From Bacteroidales bacterium (lineage in GTDB: Bacteria > Bacteroidota > Bacteroidia > Bacteroidales > UBA932), in NCBI GenBank assembly GCA_017473705.1, contig JAFUJQ010000044.1, forward strand, positions 20,601 through 84,600: DNA of 64,000 nucleotides. Reading direction: 5' to 3'. Below, piece by piece: positions 33,745-42,850 of the stretch. Made by a program: the position numbers and the translations under genes. Each line of letters begins with the position of its first letter. Position 1 is the stretch's first letter. The notes under the pieces are model-generated. The model was not told the DNA's origin. It did not search any database and saw only the letters and a program-made list of their open reading frames with translations.

Positions 33745-34959
33745 TTATGCCAAGTTTTCCAACATCAGGAAATTTCTTAGGTGGAGATGAGTGATGCCGT
33801 TGTCGTCATTACTGGTTACCAGCGGGGTCATTGATACTACGTACTTGGGGTAGTTGTCTTTGATGTTGTGTAGGTTTCCGAATTCTCTTTCTCTGGTTGC
33901 GTCATCGGCTATGATGTATGATGCTTGAATATAAATTCGCTTGGCACCTGCTTTCTTTGTGCAGACGAAATCTATTTCTCCGGCCTGTAACTGGCCGACA
34001 TTAACCTTATATCCGAGGCTGACCAGGTGCTGATAGATTATATTTTCGATAACCTTTTCTATGTCGCCTTCGCGAGTGCCCCCAGCTTGTGCGTTTCTCA
34101 GACCATGGTCTTCAAAATAAAACTTATCATTGCTTTCAAACAGGCGCTTGCCATGAATGTCATATCTGTTCACTTTGTGTATTATGTAAGCATCCTCAAG
34201 GTATTGAGCATAGTAGATAATCGTATCGGCAGAAACGTTAGTTCCCTGAGACTTCATGAATTTGGAAATGCTTGAAGCTGATATGATCTTACCTATATTG
34301 TCTGCAATGAAGCTGGTCAGCCTTTCCAGGAATGGAACATTACGAATGTTGTTTCTGGAAATCACATCCTTTAGAAGTACGGTGTTTAATACATCCTTTT
34401 GGTATTCAGATGCATCATCTTCATCCAATCCGATCTTGACCAGTCCTGGTAAGCCGCCAAACTGTATGTATTTGGCCAGAGCGTCATCAGAATCCTGCAA
34501 ATTATGGAACTGCAGAAACTCTTTATAACTCAATGATTGTACATGGATCTCCTTGTATCGTCCGCCAATGATAGTGCTGAGCTCTTTGCTTAACATTTTG
34601 GCATTGCTGCCGGTTACGATGACCTCGGCGTCCGGTTCTGTTATATAACTTCTGACAGTACGCTCAAACTCGTCGATCTCTTGAATTTCATCAATGAGGA
34701 TGTAATTCATCTTTCCGGTTTGATAGTGAGCGTCAATGTAGGTATTTAGGTCTTGATAGGTTTTGATGTGGTCAAAGGCTTTCTTCTCTTTATCAATATA
34801 GATGATATTGTTGTTTTCATCTTTTGCTTTAATGTCACGAATCATTCTAAGCGTATAGCTCTTTCCTACACGCCTTTGTCCTGTTAGCACAATGATAGTG
34901 TCCTTTCCAAGGTACTTTTCTATTTTGTCTAAATAATTCTGTCTGACCAGTATCTCCAT
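33745..34959 (-). CDS. AAA ATPase with DUF4143 C-terminus
   Basis: ATG at 34959 (404 residues) is chosen because it follows a -7 element by 24 bases; a longer frame starts with TTG inside that promoter. Walker A is TGQRRVGKS near residue 31 and Walker B is ILIDEIQEI near residue 94. GSNAKMLSKELS and a GGLPG segment follow, then a winged-helix and DUF4143-like restriction-endonuclease-fold tail (GEIDFVCTKKAGAKRIYIQASYII). Such ATPases are numerous in Bacteroidales and their role is unknown. The gene is AT-rich, stands alone and may be horizontally acquired. Confidence 0.88.
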   Translation of the reverse strand: MEILVRQNYLDKIEKYLGKDTIIVLTGQRRVGKSYTLRMIRDIKAKDENNNIIYIDKEKKAFDHIKTYQDLNTYIDAHYQTGKMNYILIDEIQEIDEFERTVRSYITEPDAEVIVTGSNAKMLSKELSTIIGGRYKEIHVQSLSYKEFLQFHNLQDSDDALAKYIQFGGLPGLVKIGLDEDDASEYQKDVLNTVLLKDVISRNNIRNVPFLERLTSFIADNIGKIISASSISKFMKSQGTNVSADTIIYYAQYLEDAYIIHKVNRYDIHGKRLFESNDKFYFEDHGLRNAQAGGTREGDIEKVIENIIYQHLVSLGYKVNVGQLQAGEIDFVCTKKAGAKRIYIQASYIIADDATREREFGNLHNIKDNYPKYVVSMTPLVTSNDDNGITHLHLRNFLMLENLA

Positions 34960-34983
34960 ATCGTGTATATTTGATAATAATGA

Positions 34984-34991
34984 CAAATATA
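34984..34991 (-). promoter_or_regulatory. Promoter -7 element for the AAA/DUF4143 gene
   Basis: TATATTTG on the minus strand, 24 bases before the chosen ATG. Confidence 0.65.
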
Positions 34992-35470
34992 ATAAATTTA
35001 TCGATTATGAAAGATGAAATATCTAAAATTGGGCCGGTTATCTCTTAAAAGTAGTATTTGCGGGTGAGCAGGTAGAGATATAGATATCTGTGTGTCCTCT
35101 CGGTTCCCCTTGCATTTGTTGCGTAAAGTTATGTTGCCGTCATCGGCCCTGTGGGTGCTTCACAAATGATGTTGGACCCAATGACGGATGTCATTATGAA
35201 AAGAATTCATCAGAACCTGTCCATGGAGCAGAAGATACAGATGCTCACGACAGACTTCCTTGACAGGGACCAGACGACTTTCGTGAAGATCAGAAGGACT
35301 GGCAGACTGGGTTGGGAGAGTGCCTTCTGGCGGAGGACATGATAAAGATCATGGATACGGGACATTCGAACTTAATGACCTCCCGTTCACTGGCAAGGCT
35401 CGGTGAAACCGGTGGCCCGCGTTGCAACAAGGGTAACTCCTATATGTCCTTCCTCTTTCTATACATAACA
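34992..35470. other. Non-coding gap with possible gene remnant
   Basis: No confident gene in this stretch. The plus-strand frame at 35151-35342 would encode 63 residues (a helical start, DVIMKRIHQNLSMEQKIQML) and an overlapping frame continues to 35494. Neither shows a family I recognise, a ribosome-binding site or a -7 element. It could be a decayed gene. The final bases contain the dnaK-side terminator. Confidence 0.4.
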
Positions 35471-35506
35471 AACCCCCGAAAGTCTTTTGTCTGACTTTCG
35501 GGGGTT
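35471..35506 (-). terminator. Terminator of dnaK
   Basis: AACCCCCGAAAGTC (35471-35484) pairs perfectly with GACTTTCGGGGGTT (35493-35506); T runs lie on both sides, so it may work in both directions. Confidence 0.85.
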
Positions 35507-35538
35507 TTGGTCAAGATGTCACTCGGACTTCTTCCTTA

Positions 35539-37437
<1,899 letters not shown>

Positions 37438-37465
37438 AATTACTATAATTTTAAAATTTATTATT

Positions 37466-37839
37466 CATACAGATCCCTCGGCTTAGCTCGGGATGACATC
37501 CGGTGGACGATCCTCGGCTTCGCTCGGGATGACATCCGGTGGACTATCCTCGACTTCGCTCGGGATGACATCCGGTGGACGATCCTCGGCTTCGCTCGGG
37601 ATGACATCCGTTTCGGTGTCGCCCGACATAATAACGAATCCTGTGCCAATGCGTCCGAAGAAAAAATATATGCCAAAATGGCAGTTTTGACGTGACATCG
37701 TGCTGAAATTAATGACAGAATTACTATTTTTGTGTCCGTTGCTGTCATCCTGAGGAACGCAGTGTCTCCATTGTCATCCTGAGGAGCGCAGTGTCTTCAT
37801 TGTCATCCTGAGGAGCGCAGCGACGTGAGGATCTGTATG
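37466..37839. repeat. Inverted-repeat-bounded element with two tandem-repeat arrays
   Basis: The ends are CATACAGATCC (37466-37476) and its exact reverse complement GGATCTGTATG (37829-37839). Inside the left end are four copies of a 36-bp unit beginning GATCCTCGGC and ending CCGGTGGAC (37472, 37509, 37545, 37581; the first has one extra base, the last is 30 bp). Inside the right end are three units beginning GTCATCCTGAGGA (37744, 37773, 37802). The two arrays are related and inverted. The middle (37611-37743) holds a -7 element. The unit type resembles dispersed repeats known in many bacteria. Confidence 0.9.
37725..37732 (+). promoter_or_regulatory. Promoter -7 element for the RluA-type gene
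   Basis: TATTTTTG fits TAnnTTTG. The transcript would run through all three GTCATCCTGAGGA units before the start codon. Confidence 0.5.
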
Positions 37840-38553
37840 AATGTTATGATATATCGTCAATTATCAGCCGAGGAGTTCCATGACCTCGCATCAAGAATAC
37901 TTTATGAAGACAATCATCTTCTTGTGGTGAACAAGAAGGTGGGGGAGATAGTGCAGGGCGACAAGACTTCCGATGAACCGCTGACCGAGACTTACAAGGC
38001 GTTCATCGCGCAGCGTGACGCCAAGCCCGGTCAGGTGTTTATGGGCCTGCCGCACCGTCTGGACCGTCCGGTCAGCGGAATAGTGGTCCTTGCAAAGACA
38101 TCCAAGGCATTGGAACGTCTCAATGCCATGTTCCGCGACTCCGACGTGCATAAGTACTATTGGGCTCTTGTGTGTGCCGAACCAAAGCCGGCGGAAGGAC
38201 GTCTGGAAGATATGATGTGGCGCAACGAGAAGCAGAACAAGTCATATATATGCCGTCCCGGCTCGGTGCGCAAGGATGCCAAGCTGGCAAAGCTCAACTA
38301 CAGGCAGATCGGCAAGACTGACCGTTACTGGCTTGTGGAGGTGGAACTTCTGACCGGCCGTCACCACCAGATCCGCTGCCAGCTCTCCAACCTCGGCTGC
38401 CCGATAAAGGGCGACCTGAAGTACGGCTCGCCTCGCTCAAATCCTGACGGAGGCATCTCTCTTCACGCTCGCCGTATCACATTCGTCCATCCTGTAAAGA
38501 AGGAAGAAATGACAATCGAAGCCCCGGTGCCTTCGACATGGAAAGGAATCTGA
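37837..38553 (+). CDS. RluA-family RNA pseudouridine synthase
   Basis: ATG 37837 (238 residues) or ATG 37846 is the likely start; the GTG at 37825 lies within the repeat. The catalytic motif is GLPHRLDRPVSGIVVLAKT, with the conserved Asp in HRLD. LNYRQIGKTDRYWLVEVELLTGRHHQIRCQL is the second RluA signature. No S4 domain is present, so this is a short RluA-type enzyme that isomerises uridine in rRNA or tRNA; the site is not predictable. The start codon falls inside the terminal inverted repeat of the adjoining element. Confidence 0.92.
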   Translation: MNVMIYRQLSAEEFHDLASRILYEDNHLLVVNKKVGEIVQGDKTSDEPLTETYKAFIAQRDAKPGQVFMGLPHRLDRPVSGIVVLAKTSKALERLNAMFRDSDVHKYYWALVCAEPKPAEGRLEDMMWRNEKQNKSYICRPGSVRKDAKLAKLNYRQIGKTDRYWLVEVELLTGRHHQIRCQLSNLGCPIKGDLKYGSPRSNPDGGISLHARRITFVHPVKKEEMTIEAPVPSTWKGI

Positions 38554-38568
38554 TAACATTATTAAAAT

Positions 38569-39390
38569 ATGAAGAAGCTTATAATTCTGGCGTTTGCCCT
38601 GGCCGCACTGGTTTCGTGTGCGGAAAAATCTTATGTGATCGTGCAGATTGCCGATTCGCAGCTTGGCTTTGATGCTGCTGTAAAGGCGCAGGAGCCGGGT
38701 GCGGAGTATGTCAATGATCTGACATACGAAGTGGAATATCTCCGCAAGGCTGTGGCGAAGATCAATGAAATAGGTCCCGATGCTGTGATCTTCACTGGAG
38801 ATCAGGTGCATCTGTCGGGAGATGCGGAGCAGTGGGATACTTTTGAAGGTATCATTGCGGATATAGAGCAGTCTGTATGCAGATTACATGTGCCTGGCAA
38901 TCATGACATCATCGTCAGCGAAGGAAAGGTTGACGTGACTCCGTTCTCGCAACGTTTCGGTGAGGACAGGTTTGTCTGCCGGAATGACGGGGTCAACATA
39001 GTCGGTATAAATACCAATCTTATAAAGTACAATGATCCTGCTGAAGAGGAGCAGTTTGATTGGCTTCGTGCGGTGCTGGGCGAGGGAGACGCTTCCGATG
39101 TGACTCTGGTCTTCGGACATCATCCTTTCTTCGGAGAAGACATAGATGAGGAAGACGGATATTTCCAGGTACAGAAAGCCAAGAGACATGAATATTTCGA
39201 CATGTTCGTTGAAATGGGGGTCGATGCGGTGTTTGCCGGACACCTTCATGACAGCAGGGTGGCGGAATACCAGGGAATACCGATGCTGACAACGACATCA
39301 GCAGCTTATCAGCTTGGCGAGTCAAAACCTTCGATCAGAGTGATCACAGTGAAGGGCTCGGAAGTGTCGGAAGAGCTCGTTGAGATATAA
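38569..39390 (+). CDS. Metallophosphoesterase lipoprotein
   Basis: A 273-residue calcineurin-like phosphoesterase with a lipobox (LAALVSCAE, Cys near residue 17). The two-metal motif set is visible: QIADSQLG, FTGDQVH, VPGNHD, VFGHHPFF and FAGHLHDSR. The first motif reads D-S-Q where many relatives have D-x-H. It probably acts at the outer membrane or periplasmic face on a phosphodiester or phosphomonoester; the substrate is unknown. It begins 15 bases after the RluA gene, possibly as one transcript. Confidence 0.9.
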   Translation: MKKLIILAFALAALVSCAEKSYVIVQIADSQLGFDAAVKAQEPGAEYVNDLTYEVEYLRKAVAKINEIGPDAVIFTGDQVHLSGDAEQWDTFEGIIADIEQSVCRLHVPGNHDIIVSEGKVDVTPFSQRFGEDRFVCRNDGVNIVGINTNLIKYNDPAEEEQFDWLRAVLGEGDASDVTLVFGHHPFFGEDIDEEDGYFQVQKAKRHEYFDMFVEMGVDAVFAGHLHDSRVAEYQGIPMLTTTSAAYQLGESKPSIRVITVKGSEVSEELVEI

Positions 39391-39391
39391 A

Positions 39392-39424
39392 ACAAGGGCG
39401 TGACCGTCATGGTCACGCCCTTGT
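39392..39424. terminator. Bidirectional terminator
   Basis: ACAAGGGCGTGACC (39392-39405) pairs perfectly with GGTCACGCCCTTGT (39411-39424) between convergent genes. Confidence 0.8.
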
Positions 39425-39443
39425 GTATGTTACGCGATTATGA

Positions 39444-39659
39444 TTACGCGTTGAGGGTGTAGTACTCGCACTCCTTGCCGCAACGAGTCTCAACCACTAC
39501 GTTGAGCTTGCCCTCGCGAGCGAGCCATCCGAGTGCAGTGTAGAACTCTGCGCTGCCGAGACCAGTCTCCTTCTTGAGCTTTGTCTCAGTCATCTTGCCA
39601 TTTGCATTGAGTACATTCCATACAACGCCTGCGTTGTTACCGATGTTGTTGATTTCCAT
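39444..39659 (-). CDS. Small winged-helix protein (DUF2582)
   Basis: A 71-residue protein matching the DUF2582 winged helix-turn-helix family: GNNAGVVWNVLNANGKMTETKLKKETGL forms the helices and YTALGWLAREGKLNVV the wing. A Cys pair in RCGKECEYY is present. It is common in Bacteroidota and probably binds nucleic acid; its target is unknown. It has its own promoter with a leader of about 80 bases and sits alone, divergent from the S1/P1 nuclease. Confidence 0.88.
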   Translation of the reverse strand: MEINNIGNNAGVVWNVLNANGKMTETKLKKETGLGSAEFYTALGWLAREGKLNVVVETRCGKECEYYTLNA

Positions 39660-39744
39660 AATAATTAATCCGGTTTTAAATTGTAACTAACTATGGCGGC
39701 AAATCCGCCTGACACTATAAATAACTAACTTTATTTTGCGGTCG

Positions 39745-39752
39745 CAAAGATA
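39745..39752 (-). promoter_or_regulatory. Promoter -7 element for the winged-helix gene
   Basis: TATCTTTG on the minus strand. Confidence 0.6.
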
Positions 39753-39790
39753 AGCAAAATATTTAATTTACAAATTATTACTAAAATTAC

Positions 39791-39798
39791 TATATTTG
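39791..39798 (+). promoter_or_regulatory. Promoter -7 element for the S1/P1 nuclease gene
   Basis: TATATTTG, 23 bases before the ATG at 39822 and divergent from the preceding element. Confidence 0.65.
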
Positions 39799-39821
39799 CA
39801 TTCTGCAAACTGAATGATTTT

Positions 39822-40631
39822 ATGAAACGCAAGATCACTTACATTTTAAGCATTCTGATGCTTCTGAACGGCATTTCTGCCTTTGCCTGGGGACCGAAAG
39901 GACATGATGTGGTTGCTGCAATCGCAGAACAGAATCTGACAAAGAAGGCCAAAAAGCGCATCTCGGAGCTTCTTGATGGCAAATCTATAGTATATTATTC
40001 TTCATGGATGGACAACATCCAGAATTCTCCTTATTGGGAGGACGGATATTACAAGACCAAGACATGGCATTATGCCAATGTAGACAAGGGCCTGACATAT
40101 GAGACCATGAAGAAGAACGAGAACGGAGATGTGGTTGCAGGCCTCACAATGCTGACTGACCAGATGATGAACAACTATGAAAATCTTACCGACAGCATGA
40201 GAGTCGACTACCTGAAGATGATAGTTCATATGGTCGGTGACCTTCATTGCCCTATGCACGCCGGCAGATTCACAGATCTTGGCGGCAACCGTACAAAGGT
40301 GATGTGGTTCCGTCAGGAGACCAATCTGCACTCAGTGTGGGACAGCAAGATGATCGATGCAGCCCGCAAGTGGAGCTACACCGAGTGGTGCGACCAGCTT
40401 GACAGGACATCGAAGAAGTACAAGAAGGAGGTGATGTGCGGAACATATGAAGAGTGGTTCACTACAACTGTCGCAGCCGCGGCCGATATATATGAATATG
40501 TTGAAAGCACAGGTGAGGTTGTGCCGTCACTCTCATACCAGTTCGTATATGACTTCTCGCCGCTCCTTGAGGAGCAGCTCCTGCACGCAGGATACAGACT
40601 GGCATATGTGTTGAACGAAATATTCGACTAG
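39822..40631 (+). CDS. S1/P1-type zinc nuclease, exported
   Basis: A 269-residue nuclease with a signal peptide cut before the N-terminal Trp of WGPKGHDVV, which is required as a zinc ligand in this family. Further ligands appear in SSWMDNI, WHYAN, HMVGDLHCPMHAG and NLHSVWDSKM. These enzymes degrade single-stranded DNA and RNA and remove 3'-phosphates in the periplasm, supplying nucleosides or phosphate. The length is typical of bacterial members. The tRNA-Gly gene begins 9 bases after the stop with no separate promoter visible. Confidence 0.93.
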   Translation: MKRKITYILSILMLLNGISAFAWGPKGHDVVAAIAEQNLTKKAKKRISELLDGKSIVYYSSWMDNIQNSPYWEDGYYKTKTWHYANVDKGLTYETMKKNENGDVVAGLTMLTDQMMNNYENLTDSMRVDYLKMIVHMVGDLHCPMHAGRFTDLGGNRTKVMWFRQETNLHSVWDSKMIDAARKWSYTEWCDQLDRTSKKYKKEVMCGTYEEWFTTTVAAAADIYEYVESTGEVVPSLSYQFVYDFSPLLEEQLLHAGYRLAYVLNEIFD

Positions 40632-40640
40632 CGATAAGTT

Positions 40641-40712
40641 GCGGGTGTAGCTCAGTGGTAGAGCATCGGCTTCCCAAGCCGAGGGCCGCGGGTTCGACCC
40701 CCGTCACCCGCT
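40641..40712 (+). tRNA. tRNA-Gly (anticodon CCC)
   Basis: Acceptor GCGGGTG (40641-40647) pairs with CACCCGC (40705-40711). The anticodon stem TCGGC/GCCGA has loop TTCCCAA (CCC), and the T arm is GCGGGTTCGACCCCCGT. The discriminator is T. CCA is not encoded. It probably matures from the nuclease transcript. Confidence 0.95.
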
Positions 40713-40731
40713 CTCAGTAAATTTATTCTAA

Positions 40732-40761
40732 GATTACCTTTTCTGGTAATATGACATTATA
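40732..40761 (+). promoter_or_regulatory. Candidate ECF-type promoter upstream of the sigma factor gene
   Basis: GATTACCTTTTCT (40732-40744) followed 11 bases later by ATTATA (40756-40761), just before the sigma ATG at 40774. The same 13-base box and ATTATA recur at 42234-42262 before the third gene of this cassette. Neither copy contains TAnnTTTG at the expected spacing. Confidence 0.5.
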
Positions 40762-40773
40762 AGGCGAACAGCT

Positions 40774-41496
40774 ATGACAGATGCGCAGATCTTGATGGGC
40801 ATAATGCAGAACGACAACCGTGTCTGGCAGCATGTCTGCAGGAACATGAAGGCAAGCTTCATTTCGATAATAACAGGTATTCCTTCATTGGGTGATGTAG
40901 TGAGGCCATATATTGAGGATGTGTTTCAGGAAGCATGCATTATTTTTATGAGCAAGGTCAAGAGCGGGCAGGTCGTTGTCTCACGTGAAGGTGGTTTGTT
41001 CAGTTGCCTTGTACAGATAGGTAAGCTTACTGCATTCAATCTGGCCAGGAAGAGGGGTGTTCTGCTCGGCAAGATGATGGATATGTCGCAAATTAATGAA
41101 AGCCTTGCGTCAGAAGATCTCGACGTGTCCCAAAAGCAGCAGTCCCAGGATGAGTTTCTTGACAGGGTGTTTGACTCGATCCCGGACGATTGCAGGATGT
41201 TGCTCAAGAAGTTTTACTGGGATCGTAAGCCGATGGATGAGATCGCCAGCATGCTGGGACTTCGGAATGCGGATACCGCCAAGACCAAAAAGAACAGGTG
41301 TATGAATAAATTCAGGGAAATAGCAAAGATGCTCCTGGAGAACGAGGAGTTTGCGGAAGATGCTGTCCGTGCGGCTGTAGAACGTGCAGCATTGCGTGAG
41401 CTGCTTGAAGATGAGCGGATAATGATGAAAGATGCATCCGTCAAGACGGCTGCTTTAGAAACAGACGAGGACAAGGATAATCCGGAGGAAATGTAA
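40774..41496 (+). CDS. ECF-like sigma-70 factor with long C-terminal tail
   Basis: A 240-residue protein. Region 2 spans about residues 10-95 (YIEDVFQEACIIFMSKVKSG in region 2.2/2.3, then FSCLVQIGKLTAFNLARKRG). Region 4 covers residues about 125-185 (IPDDCRMLLKKFYWDRKPMDEIASMLGL, the helix-turn-helix). A charged, Glu-rich tail of about 55 residues follows. Its stop overlaps the next ATG by one base. No anti-sigma gene follows; instead a membrane HExxH protein does. The candidate promoter suggests it may direct its own transcription. Confidence 0.87.
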   Translation: MTDAQILMGIMQNDNRVWQHVCRNMKASFISIITGIPSLGDVVRPYIEDVFQEACIIFMSKVKSGQVVVSREGGLFSCLVQIGKLTAFNLARKRGVLLGKMMDMSQINESLASEDLDVSQKQQSQDEFLDRVFDSIPDDCRMLLKKFYWDRKPMDEIASMLGLRNADTAKTKKNRCMNKFREIAKMLLENEEFAEDAVRAAVERAALRELLEDERIMMKDASVKTAALETDEDKDNPEEM

Positions 41497-42224
41497 TGAA
41501 AGAGAAACTTGAAAGAGTAGCATACTTTCTGTCAACCGGAATCTTTGCTCTCCTTGGTTTATTGTTCCTGCCTGTCCTTATAACTTCTTTCTGCGAAAAT
41601 CTCTTGGTGATGTGCGCCGGAACCATATGGAATTGGGGCGTCGAGGGGAACTACGCCGGTTTGTTTGCCGGCTTTATTGCATATGGATTATTCCTGATTT
41701 TAATGATTCTTCCGCGAGTGAAGCATAACCTGAACTGGTTCATGAAATTCACTCACGAACTGACACATACCCTGGTGGCTGTTTTGTTTTTCGCTAAGAT
41801 CCGGGAGTTTGTGGTCAAGGATAGGGAATGCTACGTGAGCTATAAGGCAGGTCCGGTCGGATATGTGCCTATTACGCTGTCTCCTTATTGTATTCCAATA
41901 TACACCATCATGCTGTTTCCTTTCCGATTTGCAGGCGACAGCAGTTATATGATAGTCTTTGATGTATTGATAGCCTTCACTTATGCGTTCCACTTGCATT
42001 CCAACATCAAGCAGACAAGATTTACCCAATCGGACCTCCAGGGTTGTGGCCTGACACGTTCGGTCGCTTTCATTTCATTCGTTCACCTTGCGGTGCTGTC
42101 TCTGATTTTAGCCATTCCAAGAGGTGGCGTGCTGAATGCACTTTCCAGAGTCTTCTGGCAATATCCTGTCGAAATCCTGACCGAGCCGTCAATGTGGTTT
42201 CACCATATAATCAAATTTTTCTGA
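41496..42224 (+). CDS. M50-like membrane protein with HExxH motif
   Basis: A 242-residue protein with about six hydrophobic segments. HELTH near residue 88, in a hydrophobic context (FMKFTHELTHTLVAVLFF), resembles the zinc-binding motif of M50/M50B site-2-protease-like peptidases. A distal Asp in FTQSDLQG near residue 179 is a possible third ligand; typical M50 enzymes carry NPDG-like motifs, so the match is partial. It could cut a membrane protein that holds the sigma factor, although none is encoded beside it. The start overlaps the sigma stop by one base, so the two are coupled. Confidence 0.75.
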   Translation: MKEKLERVAYFLSTGIFALLGLLFLPVLITSFCENLLVMCAGTIWNWGVEGNYAGLFAGFIAYGLFLILMILPRVKHNLNWFMKFTHELTHTLVAVLFFAKIREFVVKDRECYVSYKAGPVGYVPITLSPYCIPIYTIMLFPFRFAGDSSYMIVFDVLIAFTYAFHLHSNIKQTRFTQSDLQGCGLTRSVAFISFVHLAVLSLILAIPRGGVLNALSRVFWQYPVEILTEPSMWFHHIIKFF

Positions 42225-42233
42225 CATCGGGTT

Positions 42234-42262
42234 GATTACCTTTTCTCATATGCTACATTATA
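42234..42262 (+). promoter_or_regulatory. Second copy of the GATTACCTTTTCT box
   Basis: GATTACCTTTTCT (42234-42246), then ATTATA (42257-42262) after 10 bases, 29 bases before the ATG at 42292. See 40732-40761. Confidence 0.5.
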
Positions 42263-42291
42263 TATATAGCAACTGATAATAACGTATACCG

Positions 42292-42678
42292 ATGAAAAAG
42301 TTATATGTGTTTGTATTCCTGATGATGTCTCTGGCTCATACGGCATGCGCACATTTGCCATGGGTTGAGAAAGTAAAGGTCATGCCTCTGACAGGCAAGG
42401 TGGAATTTACTGACAAATATGACCCGGAAGCATCAGTCTGCATTCCCGCAGCATATACCGGCCCTGATGGAAATATAGAAGGTCTATATCGTATCAAAGG
42501 GGTCACATATGGAACGCGGAGCTTGAAGGAATTGGTTTCGTTACATCCGGACAAAGGGATTGTGATCAGCAGACAATGGATGTCTTCGAACGGGTTTCAG
42601 CAGCATGTGCTTGTCAAGAACGGAAAAATGACAATGCCGTTAATCTTGACATGGGCAGGTGGGGATATGGATGGGTAG
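42292..42678 (+). CDS. Small exported protein, possibly shortened by a frameshift
   Basis: A 128-residue protein with a signal peptide (MKKLYVFVFLMMSLAHTACA; the Cys could make it a lipoprotein). The mature part reads like a small beta-rich domain (YRIKGVTYGTRSLKELVSLHP, KGIVISRQWMSSNGFQQHVLVKNG). I do not recognise it. After an A5 run at 42624-42628 the adjacent frame continues with a Trp/Gly-rich protein-like stretch (DMGRWGYGWVGNN) to 42764, so a one-base slip may have altered the end. It follows a second copy of the candidate sigma-dependent promoter. Confidence 0.65.
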   Translation: MKKLYVFVFLMMSLAHTACAHLPWVEKVKVMPLTGKVEFTDKYDPEASVCIPAAYTGPDGNIEGLYRIKGVTYGTRSLKELVSLHPDKGIVISRQWMSSNGFQQHVLVKNGKMTMPLILTWAGGDMDG

Positions 42679-42762
42679 GAAACAATATTCTTTGTCCTTG
42701 GACCATATTCTACAGGCATTGGCAGACATATAAGAGGACTCAACGGACGGCATATCCGTTTT

Positions 42763-42847
42763 AAAAGCACAAAAACGGCTGTATTTGTGCTTTTGAGGCA
42801 GGATTTATAGGTTAGACGCTACAAAATCACAGGATTTTGTGCTTTTA
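42763..42847. repeat. AAAAGCACAAA...TTTGTGCTTTT hairpin and a partial second copy
   Basis: AAAAGCACAAA (42763-42773) pairs perfectly with TTTGTGCTTTT (42784-42794). TTTTGTGCTTTT recurs at 42836-42847 after a hairpin of ACAAAATC with GATTTTGT. The arms match those at 6695-6724. It lies between convergent genes and may double as a terminator. Confidence 0.7.
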
Positions 42848-42850
42848 ACT

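Noticed and set aside
37461-37748. Minus-strand frame with repeated SSRAKPRIVHR words
   Set aside because: Direct translation of the 36-bp repeats; not a protein gene.
37466-37839. Possible CRISPR array
   Set aside because: The units are adjacent direct repeats with no unique spacers, and no cas gene is near.
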